From: Antedon bifida
Lineage: Eukaryota; Echinodermata; Crinoidea; Comatulida; Antedonidae
NCBI GenBank assembly: GCA_963402885.1
Contig: OY727102.1
Span: forward strand, 16,802,001 to 16,866,000
Length of the DNA: 64,000 nt
Direction: 5' to 3'
The stretch's first letter is position 1; each line of letters opens with the position of its first letter. Shown piece after piece: positions 59,301 through 64,000 of the stretch. Made by a program: the position numbers and the translations under genes. The notes below the pieces were generated by a model. That model did no database searches. It saw only the letters and a list, made by a program, of their open reading frames with translations, and was not told the DNA's origin.

Positions 59301-62300
59301 CGGAATGTGTTTTTAATGTTAAAAAGAAATTTGGGACCTTTTGAACAACGAGAAAAGTCTGGTATTGGGAGATTTTCTGGTTTTCAGAGAGTGGAAGTGG
59401 ACTGTACCATTTTACAGAAAAAAAAGTTTTATCAGTAATTTCGTAAAGTTATGATTGTGGAAGCGAATGTGTAATTTTTCGTCTCAATTTCAAATATTGG
59501 CTGTGTTGGTCCTAGACTGTTTGTTCTCTGATTTGACATTAACATTATATTAAACTGTGTCGTTACACAATTTTAACAATCAGTTGATGGCACAAGTCCG
59601 TAGTTAATGAACAAGAACATAAATAACGTTAATAGAATTAAATTTAATTAATTAATTAGCAGATGTTATATTGTGATATTTACAGGTGTGGTTCTATAAC
59701 ATTGGGTACATGATATTCTTAAATACATGCAATTGTTTACTTGATTAGGATCAAGAAGGATTTTTCAAGCAGTTACAGATAGTTCGTAGTGAGCAGATGG
59801 GACCCTTATCTGCAGCTAGTATGGAGATTGGATCTTACACTAGGGGTTATGAATATATAGTGAGGTAATTTCTCAACATCTCTCATCTTTATTTTATTCT
59901 TAACCAGTTCGATTTTCCAATAAAATATCTTTCTTTTCTTTTCAAATTTAGGAAAGGATAACTATAAGCAAATTCATTCATTATCCTTCTTAAAGGTGGC
60001 AATCCTGCCCACAAGACAAACATATACAAAAGATGCTCATAAACAAAGTCTTATTACAAGTCTTTGGGAGTGGATTTATAAATCCTGACACCTGAACTTG
60101 ACTTGAACCCAGGACCCTTAGATTGGTAGCCAATCATCATAACCACCAAGCCACAACTCCATATCAATATATGAGTATATCACTGATTCAAAATAACCAT
60201 AAGGAATTGTATATTTATAATTCAATTTTTTGTAGTTTTTAGGAACACTATTGAAATAGCAAATGGATTTTCATAGCTATAAATGTGTCAAGTTTTTCAT
60301 ACAGCCTGGCTAATAGCTTACTGATCAATTTACCAGTTTCTCAGTTGTTATATAATTATTTTAAGGTTACACATGCTATCTGAAGTTGAGCAATGTGCCA
60401 GAGCATTGATGGGATTCCAGTTGACCAGTTCTTTGAACACGACGTTGAAGTACAAGAATGAGCTGCTAAGTGATTGGGAAAATCGTCTGAAGATGACGCA
60501 GCCATCGTTTAAAACGCAGGAGCCTATTTTGTGTCTTCGTCGTGTGCTCCATAACTTGACGTATGAGTAAGTGTAACATAGAGGGACCGTACGGAATAAT
60601 CACATGGGTGATTACCTTTTCTTATTGCTGGAGTACATATTTAACTTGTTTTAAGCTCCGTCTGTGCTGTGCCCATATTTGGACATGATGATGTCATATC
60701 ACTACCATATTTGAGCATATCACTACCATATTTGTGCCCATTTTTTGGTAAGCTAGTTTGATAGTGACAGAGCTTTATTTATATCAAATGTTTCTTTCTA
60801 GTGGACAAGATCCTAGCAAGAATAAAGTTGTTGGTCACTGCTGGTTACAAAGTGCTAAGGTTGCCAGAAAGTAAGTCAACATTTTGAAATTATCGTTCTG
60901 TTAAAAAAACAATTATAATTAAAACTGAAAGCGTGTAAGGTTATTTAAATTCTGTTCAGACGTTGTACATTTCTGGTTTTTTATTCCTCTTTTAGAGCAG
61001 GAAATTTACAGACTGCATTCAACTCTCTACGCAATATAAATCTGTTCTCAATACCAGAGCTGTGTATTGAAAAGGCCAAATGCCTGTGGAGTAAGGTGAG
61101 AAGGTTAGGTTCTTGAGTGGTTTATTATAAAAGATAATATTCATGATATGTATTCATTCAAATAAATATAGTAAATAGAGTAAATCCTCACTATTTTACC
61201 ATTTTGCTTAAATCCGATTTTATTTTATAATTGTATTTTAGAAATGTTTTCTTTTTGTTTTAGACTATTAGATTATATTACTACTATTATTTGTAAACAT
61301 GTTTTTTCACTCCCTTTAAAACATTGTAAATATTATCTGTCTTTGTATTGTGATTTTAACATTTTATTTTAAGTTTTTTAATGTCTTTTTATGAATGTTT
61401 TAAAGCTATTGCTCTAAAAAACAGGACCATATGTAAAACAGGTGTAACTATACCTGATATGTTTTTAAATTAATTAAAAAAATAATGGTGTTTTATTAGT
61501 TTGGTTATCATCTTTGTAATGTAATAATAATAATAATATGTAGATTTTATAGAGCCATATCCATAAATGTGCTCATGGCCCTCTCCCAAATCAAAGGAGG
61601 ATTAAACATTCTTTAATAATGCTTTGTTTATATATAATTTTTTTATAGGGGAATTTCCACGAAGCACAGATTTGTCTGCAAGATGGTGTATCAGAGCATT
61701 TCTCCAATAGTAGATATGATAGTCTACCCCGGGAAGAAGCAGCATCAAAAAGATTAGCACATGCAAAGGTACAGTAAATGAATGTATGTATGATGATAGA
61801 TATGTCAGAATGTGACATTTCTACTGGTTCTATTGGTTTATGAGCTCCCCTCTTGCGGGAGAAATCTCTGGTCGTATTGGCATTTGGCCAACAGTAGCAA
61901 CTACATGTATGTTTATGATCTGCCAAGTTCCAATTAGTTTTCTTTGTGGTTGTAACTTTTGTATGTGTACATACTTCTATTGTTGTTTAGGCCATTCGAG
62001 TCGCTGAGTGTTTAAGGCAGGGGCACTGCCGCAAACCATAGCTATACAATCGGCACAGGTTCAAGTCAAGACCATTGTTCTGGTGGTAGAACAAGTCTTC
62101 TTGGATAATGACTTAAAACTAGTGGTCCAGTGTACACGTCTGGCCCGTGTGCACTTTAAAGAACCCAGTACATCTTTCTGAAGAGTAGAGAGTTACCCCG
62201 GTGTACTTGGTCCATTCAGCCCTTGTTGTGGACAGACGAACGGGCAGCACTCGACACGAAAGGACCCTTAGGGGAGTAGAAAGTTGTGGTATGTGTCGTC

Positions 62301-63684
62301 CACACCTGTGCGCGATTCAGCCCAGTAGGCTGCAAGTTGGAAGTTATTCCCCCATTTACATTTACAGGCATTGCTAATGGTTGGGCGTCTGATGGAAGAC
62401 ACTGCCAACTTTGAGAGTAACTCTGTGATGAAGCAGTATAAAGATGTAGTGGAAGTGAACCCAGAATGGGAAGACAGCCATTTCTATCTTGCTAAGTACT
62501 ATGACAGACTCATGCAGAATGTGGCTGGCAGACCAGAAAGGGCTGGGTAAATAAATACTGTTGTGTTATAATATACTGTAGTTTGTTGGTTAATATGCTT
62601 GCATTTCAATCATATTGGTCTAGGGTTCAAATCTGACCTAGTGCTAGGTTTGTAGCTCAACCTCACTTCCAAAGCCAAAAAAGACATTGTTTAAATGCCT
62701 CCTGTAATTCGGATGAGAATTTGGGAAAAAAACATATTAAAGAAAGTGTCCCCTTAAAGCGTGGTTCCCACTAGCAACGCAGCGACATATTGATGCAAAG
62801 TGGTGTATTGCAAAATCACATGTGGGAACCAACGACGCAATAGTGCTGCAAACATCACAGGTTTGATTTCACGCAAGAGGAGCAAACAATTGTTAGAAAG
62901 GCATTTTCTTACGTTGCGTAGGTTCCGTTACGTTGTGTCTCTAGTGGGAACCAAGCTTGAGAGAGTTGTCCCTGAATTGGAATGTCTCAAAGAACAGGTT
63001 CTGCTGTTTCCTCTTTTTTAAATGTTGCTTTATGTGTCTTTATCCTTCCAGTGAATTTGTGCTGCAAGTTGTCATGAACTTTGGCCAATCTTTACGCTAT
63101 GATAACCAGTATATCTATCAGTCAATGCCTCGTCTGCTAACCCTCTGGTTGAACTATGGTGCATCAACCGCAGAACAAGAAAGAAATAAGTCACTGAAAG
63201 TTATCTTAAGCAAACTTAATCAGGTAGATTTTATGTATTATATTTTTTAAAAATGTTGATTATTATTTTGTTTGTAGTGAATGTTATTACCTCCATATTG
63301 ATTGATTGATTGATTGATCACTTTATTACAGAATAAAAATTCCATATATACAACAAGCAATACAAAACGGAAAATCACACTAAAATAGGATTTTCTCCCA
63401 TTTAGTGAAGAGATTTTAATATCGTAACAGATAGTTTGTAGTACACCTAACAAGATCATTTTCACTATTCAAAACTCTTATTCTAGAACCATAGACGCAC
63501 TTAGTAGAAAGAGGGAATTCTCCTTGTATATTAAGTAATCATTAACATCTAAACTTGTATTATGTTTTTGCAGATAATATCAGATTTGACAGGATTGTTG
63601 AAACCATATCAGTTTTTGACTGCATTTTCTCAGCTTATCTCTCGTATTTGTCATTCTCACCCAGATGTCTTTCAGCGTCTTAAG
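33292..63684 (+). CDS. ATR: Serine/threonine-protein kinase ATR, 47 coding exons in window, 3' end beyond the window
   Basis: ATR is the nuclear PIKK kinase that senses RPA-coated single-stranded DNA through ATRIP and signals to CHK1. Exons: 33292-33389, 33543-33637, 34198-34374, 34943-35113, 35569-35681, 35921-36015, 36374-36488, 37072-37208, 37635-37801, 38232-38383, 39357-39562, 39949-40048, 40552-40882, 41265-41332, 41582-41672, 41885-41979, 42206-42309, 42743-42841, 43280-43455, 44006-44138, 44646-44804, 48595-48691, 49056-49250, 49972-50064, 50674-50775, 51358-51627, 51790-51947, 52084-52203, 53436-53655, 54220-54288, 54750-54887, 55014-55168, 55607-55796, 56180-56317, 56978-57158, 57707-57882, 58471-58576, 58833-58983, 59080-59236, 59749-59864, 60366-60566, 60802-60870, 60996-61095, 61649-61768, 62368-62546, 63052-63223, 63574-63684. 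All are GT/AG and phase-consistent; 6,666 nt give 2,222 codons without a stop. From exon 25 onward similarity to vertebrate ATR is strong and colinear. The start ATG gives MTDSPATSRSGSS. Confidence 0.97.
33864..34154. mobile_element. MITE family 4 (GGGTGTCTA termini)
   Basis: Ends GGGTGTCTA and TAGACACCC are inverted. Several AGAAAACTCAGATC repeats occur inside in both orientations. It lies in ATR intron 2, 43 bp before exon 3. Confidence 0.6.
34421..34554 (+). mobile_element. MITE family 1, copy 9
   Basis: The left terminus has lost its first ~10 nt; the right terminus (TAGACAGAGCTTTA) is complete. It starts 46 bp after ATR exon 3. Confidence 0.8.
34693..34860 (+). mobile_element. SINE family C (tRNA-like)
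   Basis: GAGCTGTAGCTTGGTGGTTA followed by ACATGCTTGCCTTC and the B box AGGGTTCAATC. Related copies are found at 19763-20165 (antisense), about 60056-60165 (antisense) and 62577-62720. Confidence 0.55.
35378..35550. mobile_element. MITE family 3, second copy
   Basis: ACAGTCAACTCTCCTAATAC at the left and TATTGGGAGAGTTGACTGTA at the right, TA-flanked. It ends about 18 bp before the ATR exon 5 acceptor. Confidence 0.8.
35738..35870 (+). mobile_element. MITE family 1, copy 10, right terminus lost
   Basis: Complete left end and interior; the right terminus is missing after CACATTTTTTTATAC. It lies in ATR intron 5. Confidence 0.8.
36796..36963 (-). mobile_element. MITE family 1, copy 11
   Basis: Reverse-sense copy with a trimmed left end and complete right end, in ATR intron 7. 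Confidence 0.8.
38758..39416 (+). repeat. 120-bp tandem array duplicating the ATR exon 11 acceptor
   Basis: The unit holds the tail of intron 10 (CATCTTTTTCTCTTGCAG) plus the first ~65 nt of exon 11. Exon-start copies occur at 38758, 38877, 38997, 39117, 39237 and 39357, spaced 119, 120, 120, 120 and 120. Units 2-6 are nearly identical, while unit 1 is diverged and frameshifted. Units 3, 4 and 5 carry a stop just after the CCTCATAAA motif; unit 2 is open into unit 3. Only the sixth copy runs on into the full exon. Confidence 0.95.
39357..44804 (+). CDS. ATR: ATR exons 11-21: middle solenoid, residues 441-960
   Basis: Exon 11 opens FLIPPLVCAIQRDLG and then becomes a low-complexity serine/threonine stretch (SSTSASESDGG, TTTTTDVSSSSGDE), followed by a basic patch. 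Such serine-rich linkers are plausible phosphorylation regions, but that is inference. Exon 13 is the longest (331 nt). Exons 14-21 are helical repeats, with PWLLYSLGPNSSHLVFDLL, KSIGNLVCTLSRQTKLK and a cysteine-bearing segment (CDVCSKCEAK) that recalls the corresponding part of vertebrate ATR. The exon 11 acceptor is the last of six near-identical copies in the 120-bp array at 38758-39356; only this copy leads into the open exon. Confidence 0.92.
40935..41115 (-). mobile_element. Remnant of a LINE-type retrotransposon C-terminus
   Basis: Read on the minus strand the segment gives GRPMMNYVTQLENDTDLTME followed by ELKQTMADRDTWKA. This is the pattern of the extreme C-terminus of animal non-LTR reverse transcriptases (pattern 'tGl..eEL...m.DR..Wr'), followed shortly by stops. 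GC content is higher than the flanks. It sits in ATR intron 13. Only this short piece remains, so no activity is possible. Confidence 0.5.
41413..41533. mobile_element. MITE family 1, copy 12
   Basis: Short, internally deleted copy with both termini (AAAGGTCTGTATACACTATC / TAGACAGAGCTTTA), in ATR intron 14. Confidence 0.8.
42915..43192 (-). mobile_element. SINE family A, antisense copy
   Basis: On the minus strand it reads AAGCGGTTAAGGCAGAGGCA, GTTCGGGCCAACTCGCTCCT, GGTGGAACAAGTCTTCTCGG and the AAAGAACCCAGTTGATCATT body. It lies in ATR intron 18. Confidence 0.7.
44199..44282. repeat. Hairpin-forming inverted repeat in ATR intron 20
   Basis: ATGGGAAGAGTTTGGGAG at the left pairs with CTCCCAAACCCTTCCCAT at the right across a ~48-nt loop that contains the palindrome ACGTACGTACGT. 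It is probably the core of a foldback element. Confidence 0.6.
44805..48594. other. ATR intron 21, host of the TRIM-NHL gene
   Basis: The 3.8-kb intron is the longest in the visible part of ATR. Apart from the antisense TRIM coding exon, its flanks (44805-45599 and 47511-48594) are AT-rich with no further ORF. The right flank may hold an untranslated first exon of the TRIM gene: minus-strand donor candidate GGGCTTTGAG|GTAAAG with its GT at 48065-48066. Confidence 0.6.
45600..47510 (-). CDS. TRIM-NHL protein (RING, two B-boxes, coiled coil, NHL repeats), predicted E3 ubiquitin ligase
   Basis: The coding region is a single 636-codon exon. RING C3HC4 ligands are C18, C21, C33, H35, C38, C41, C55 and C58. 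B-box 1 spans about 97-133 (C97, C99, C109, C112, C117, C120 and histidines near 123-133). B-box 2 spans 157-191 (C157, H160, C168, C171, C176, C179, H184, H191). A Lys/Glu/Asn-rich coiled coil runs about 205-340, then NHL-type beta-propeller repeats follow (GSPCGIHIDESSNAVYVAD, IPRGIVVDEDDNIIIAS). The order matches TRIM2/TRIM3/TRIM56-like proteins; no filamin repeat is recognised between coil and NHL. The gene lies antisense inside ATR intron 21. On its strand a good acceptor (ACTATTGCAG) sits one base before the ATG, and a donor candidate at 48065-48066 suggests an untranslated first exon. A single-exon coding region fits an old retrocopy or the intron-poor TRIM expansions of marine invertebrates. 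It appears intact. Substrate unknown. Confidence 0.93.
   Translation of the reverse strand: MASSNDVNLLSDEKVLECSICNERLEEPKSLSCLHTFCLKCLEKWVQTNNGKLTCPICRKSYPIPVGGLQKLVPNTFLNNLLETVKQHEQNKNEVKCVCETGERVTYYCKECRHYLCFVCSNHHKVLPITATHTLIVAEEVQSMNQEQFALLIPSLCLSHTKPLEMYCTKCKVPICIECTEMKHAIVDGKHELINIETAFKMFEETSVEIKKAANESMEKTENALKVLTKNANELEESKEASLTDIDNHVQEMINIIQEKADEMKKKVGVIYKNAKEVNDVQLKKLTTINSELNANLSFLNKLLKSKSATAMKSSEIVLNKLMDQINNSEDIKQNENRQITFHKNKHPVDLLNKNDIGNVTINSYTINVGSMPLGVAKCDDDDCFLVSFCTNEIHKYKQSGEYVSKITLPINMKVSRMYKMKNGNIAFSDVGNKCIQVCDMNGDLIKCIGTGVLGSPCGIHIDESSNAVYVADLKIGCVLMFDIDSGKHLTTINYTSTYPYVTPTYKTHTYSDVTLTKTKSVLVSDEENHRVSLFNNDTKYSLLNDQFITKGSKDGNVMIPRGIVVDEDDNIIIASQNKLQLFGSKGNFIKRLDENDGISYPQQLCIISYNPCVIAVANNNTIKIFYYLREKIPSL
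48595..50775 (+). CDS. ATR: ATR exons 22-25, residues 961-1123
   Basis: Four exons follow the 3.8-kb intron 21 that hosts the TRIM gene. They encode helices such as LLLVAVFSLLESLLSSAPLV and, in exon 25, RHREMLVDNFKYIFSFLVRT, which matches the vertebrate ATR stretch around MLVDNFKYIFSHLV. Exon 25 ends TSLHYIE and joins in phase 0 to exon 26 (RETDVEMG), as in vertebrate ATR. The exon 25 acceptor is directly preceded by the 3' tail of a SINE. Confidence 0.95.
49452..49752 (+). mobile_element. SINE family A, nearly full copy
   Basis: Head GAGTGAGTGGCCGAGCGGTT is an excellent tRNA-like A box. The B-box region is GTGTTCAACCACTCGCTCC. The body matches 25466-25800 and ends CTTTGACTGAAGAGGCCACC. It lies in ATR intron 23. 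Confidence 0.8.
50371..50671 (+). mobile_element. SINE family B copy abutting the ATR exon 25 acceptor
   Basis: Starts GGCGTGTGGTGTAGTGTGTT, with B box GGTTCGACTC, then CCTTAGGCAAGACACTGTAC and the 3' motif CGCTATATAAGAATGAACTA. The tail TTATCATTATTTTCAG runs straight into the AG of exon 25. Confidence 0.8.
50888..51245. mobile_element. Foldback/TIR element in ATR intron 25
   Basis: The ends AAGCTTGTTTTCCACTTGGC and GCTAATGGAAAAAAGGCTT are imperfect inverted repeats. Inside, CCAACTCAGATAGC and GCTGTCTGAGTTGG form a second inverted pair (about 50999-51185). Confidence 0.5.
51358..51947 (+). CDS. ATR: ATR exons 26-27: UME domain region
   Basis: Exons 26 and 27 encode residues 1124-1266. The UME domain (a PIKK solenoid segment) is recognised by LLYLGQNFLQVFNGLVMLAS, MADFLQPRLLGILAFF, ALESLVSIMKLMGAKH and VRVKVMTTLKISLRF. 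The acceptor CTAATCTTACAG|CGTGAG at 51357/51358 was chosen because it is phase 0, has a good pyrimidine tract and matches the vertebrate exon boundary. The open frame extends 78 nt further upstream, but acceptors there do not fit the phase of exon 25. Confidence 0.96.
52084..57158 (+). CDS. ATR: ATR exons 28-35: solenoid between UME and FAT
   Basis: These exons encode residues about 1266-1670. Strong matches to vertebrate ATR include IYHYLIVENRQVLSCHFHE, MDVRVHALSKLRDLL, YAECLGELGAIDPGRLDF, RAQDCSAYAIQELLQIY, KPIYHSKRGKNYKEW and TVFSVLDHLTQW. Exons 30 and 31 join SKLVTV to MLSGCRDSNQ without need of the coding-like segment at 54450-54638 between them. Exon 35 ends in a divergent tail (STRNPRMVHS) whose DNA is the first copy of a ~98-bp tandem array; the region is also poorly conserved in vertebrates. 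Confidence 0.95.
53800..54058 (+). mobile_element. SINE family A copy, head degraded
   Basis: The body GGTGGTAGAACAAGTTCTCT and GTGCACTTTAAAGAACCCAG then ACATCTTTCGG is clear; the tRNA-like head is hardly recognisable. The 3' end differs from the 25466 copy and matches the 61991 copy, indicating a subfamily. It lies in ATR intron 29. Confidence 0.6.
54077..54180. mobile_element. MITE family 1, copy 13 (minimal)
   Basis: Only ~104 bp, with perfect-looking TAAAGCTCTG ends on both sides, 39 bp before ATR exon 30. Confidence 0.85.
54450..54638 (+). pseudogene. Unidentified coding-like segment in ATR intron 30
   Basis: After an acceptor-like TCCTATTAG, 62 codons run open to a TGA. The segment reads as leucine/alanine-rich helix (LKSALLTLMAALHLASASD) and then LAHAFPLVKVGTRREN, and ends with FKQLWLSFIHH. 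It is clearly less AT-rich than the intron around it and looks like the last exon of some helical-repeat protein. It is not needed for ATR: exons 30 and 31 join directly in a conserved stretch. It could be a captured exon or retrocopy fragment, or an alternative terminal exon that would truncate ATR. I do not recognise the family. Confidence 0.4.
55197..55349. mobile_element. MITE family 5 (GTGGCTGTATTCACC)
   Basis: GTGGCTGTATTCACCAATTA at the left and TGGTGAATACGGCCAC at the right are inverted. The related sequence at 43851-43965 matches only the left half. It lies in ATR intron 32. Confidence 0.65.
56385..56600. repeat. GC-rich decayed element in ATR intron 34
   Basis: Shares wording with the hAT-like element at 28396 (GGCCCC, GGGTTTAGGGAGCGCT, GGCGTTA) but lacks clean termini, and is GC-rich against an AT-rich intron. 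Probably a remnant of a related element. Confidence 0.4.
57130..57660 (+). repeat. ~98-bp tandem array duplicating the ATR exon 35 donor
   Basis: The ACTAGAAATTCTAGG-like landmark recurs at 57131, 57229, 57326, 57425, 57524 and 57628. Each copy is followed by (C)ATAGTG|GTA-type donors with GT at 57159, 57257, 57355, 57454, 57553 and 57656. Each unit also holds an acceptor-like TTGATTGCAG (TTGATTACAG in the first). The first copy is the 3' end of exon 35 itself; the last degenerate copy ends about 50 bp before the exon 36 acceptor. Confidence 0.92.
57707..63684 (+). CDS. ATR: ATR exons 36-47: FAT domain, protein truncated by window edge before the kinase
   Basis: The FAT domain (residues about 1665-2200) is a helical repeat clamp around the PIKK kinase. 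It is recognised by FLDQIPQSVLAKASFHCRAY, DEPDGVAGVSAVRKGEPSL, YTRGYEYIVRLHMLSEVE, CWLQSAKVARKAGN, MVGRLMEDTANFES, HFYLAKYYDRLM, YQSMPRLLTLWLNYG and PYQFLTAFSQLISRICHSH. Exon 47 ends in phase 0 at 63684; the next exon, the kinase catalytic loop, activation segment and FATC are outside the window. No frame break is seen, so the gene looks intact as far as it goes. Confidence 0.97.
58612..58779 (+). mobile_element. MITE family 1, copy 14
   Basis: Full-length copy with two internal CCCAAATATGGTAGTGATAT units, beginning 35 bp after ATR exon 37. Confidence 0.85.
59243..59405. mobile_element. MITE family 3, third copy, abutting the ATR exon 39 donor
   Basis: ACAGTCAACTCTCCCAATAC starts at 59243, six bases after the exon ends at 59236 (CGG|GTATAT). 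The right end is decayed (AGTGGAAGTGGACTGTA). The inner CTGGTATTCGGAATGTGTTT matches the 35378 copy. Confidence 0.75.
60056..60165 (-). mobile_element. SINE family C, antisense copy
   Basis: On the minus strand GTGGCTTGGTGGTTATGATG and GGGTCCTGGGTTCAAGTC stand in for A and B boxes. It lies in ATR intron 40. Confidence 0.5.
60651..60778 (-). mobile_element. MITE family 1, copy 15
   Basis: Reverse-sense copy with decayed termini (AAGCTCCGTCTG / GATAGTGACAGAGC), 24 bp before ATR exon 42. Confidence 0.75.
61991..62345 (+). mobile_element. SINE family A copy, 25 bp before ATR exon 45
   Basis: Head GGCCATTCGAGTCGCTGAGT, B-box-like ACAGGTTCAAGTC, and body GGTGGTAGAACAAGTCTTCT and AAAGAACCCAGTACATCTTT. 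The 3' part (ACGAACGGGCAGCACTCGAC) is shared with the 53800 copy. Confidence 0.65.
62577..62720 (+). mobile_element. SINE family C copy
   Basis: TTGTTGGTTAATATGCTTGC with AGGGTTCAAATCTGAC, followed by CAACCTCACTTCCAAAGCC, as in the 34693 copy. Confidence 0.5.
62757..62957. mobile_element. MITE family 6 (GCGTGGTTCCCACTAG)
   Basis: GCGTGGTTCCCACTAGCAAC at the left mirrors CTCTAGTGGGAACCAAGC at the right; the ACGTTGC/GCAACG words in between are also inverted. It ends about 95 bp before ATR exon 46. Confidence 0.65.
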
Positions 63685-63839
63685 GTAACAATCACATTTT
63701 GGATGGTGTGTTTGAGTTAATAATGCATGGCTGCGAGTTATGAGGGAAGGCAACATAAGTTGGTGGATCCCTTATGAGAAAGATAGCCAAACTACTTCCT
63801 AAATATAACTAAACCTAATCCTCTAAATAATCTCTCTCT

Positions 63840-63935
63840 CACTATTGATTAAAAAGAAGTTGCTCATGAGATTCGAACCCCATACATTGACATGTAAAGT
63901 CCATAGTCTAATCCAATCGACTACAGAGATGGCTC
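63840..63935 (-). other. tRNA-like segment near right edge
   Basis: On the minus strand CTCTGTAGTCGATTGGATTA and GGGGTTCGAATCTCATGAG resemble A and B boxes at tRNA-like spacing. A full cloverleaf with a paired acceptor stem could not be drawn, so it is probably a SINE head, not a tRNA gene. Confidence 0.35.
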
Positions 63936-64000
63936 AACGGAAAGCATTTGCATTAGCGAATTGTAGTTATCTCAATTCTTACGTTATACCTTATGGATAT

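Noticed and set aside
63840..63935. Functional tRNA gene
   Set aside because: A- and B-box-like words are present but the acceptor stem and cloverleaf do not pair. More likely a SINE head.

Overview
The window is nuclear DNA of an animal: AT-rich, with many short exons bounded by GT/AG introns and dense short interspersed elements. An ATR orthologue split into 47 exons before its kinase domain, an intronless RING/B-box/NHL TRIM gene, and many copies of AGGCCTA-like words suggest a marine deuterostome, probably an echinoderm. The organism is an inference from style and gene content, not a proof. All exon models below were built by hand from splice sites, reading phase and protein similarity; no alignment was run.

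Layout. 1-9160: no confident gene. It holds a possible 1.57-kb TIR element (946-2516), an exon-like segment (2986-3114) in phase with GRAMD2, a CAT-repeat tract and MITEs. 9161-26325 (+): a GRAMD2A/GRAMD2B-type gene in 12 coding exons (367 codons), including a 16-nt microexon that completes the membrane helix. 26326-33272: intergenic, with transposon remnants and the probable ATR promoter. 33292 to the right edge (+): ATR, 47 coding exons giving 2,222 codons in an unbroken frame. They cover the N-terminal helical solenoid, the UME region and most of FAT; the kinase and FATC parts lie beyond the window. 45600-47510 (-): a 636-residue TRIM-NHL protein with a single-exon coding region, nested antisense in ATR intron 21.

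Functions. ATR is the checkpoint kinase for replication stress and single-stranded DNA. GRAMD2 proteins are ER membrane proteins that tether to the plasma membrane through a GRAM domain. The TRIM protein is a predicted E3 ubiquitin ligase. Nothing ties the three into one pathway; proximity and nesting are the only links.

Most unusual: two separate tandem arrays in ATR each duplicate an exon-intron junction. A 120-bp unit carries copies of the exon 11 acceptor (six acceptors in a row), and a ~98-bp unit carries copies of the exon 35 donor (six donors in a row). Other notable points are a SINE tail abutting the exon 25 acceptor, a MITE abutting the exon 39 donor, a 15-copy MITE family, and an unidentified coding-like segment in intron 30.
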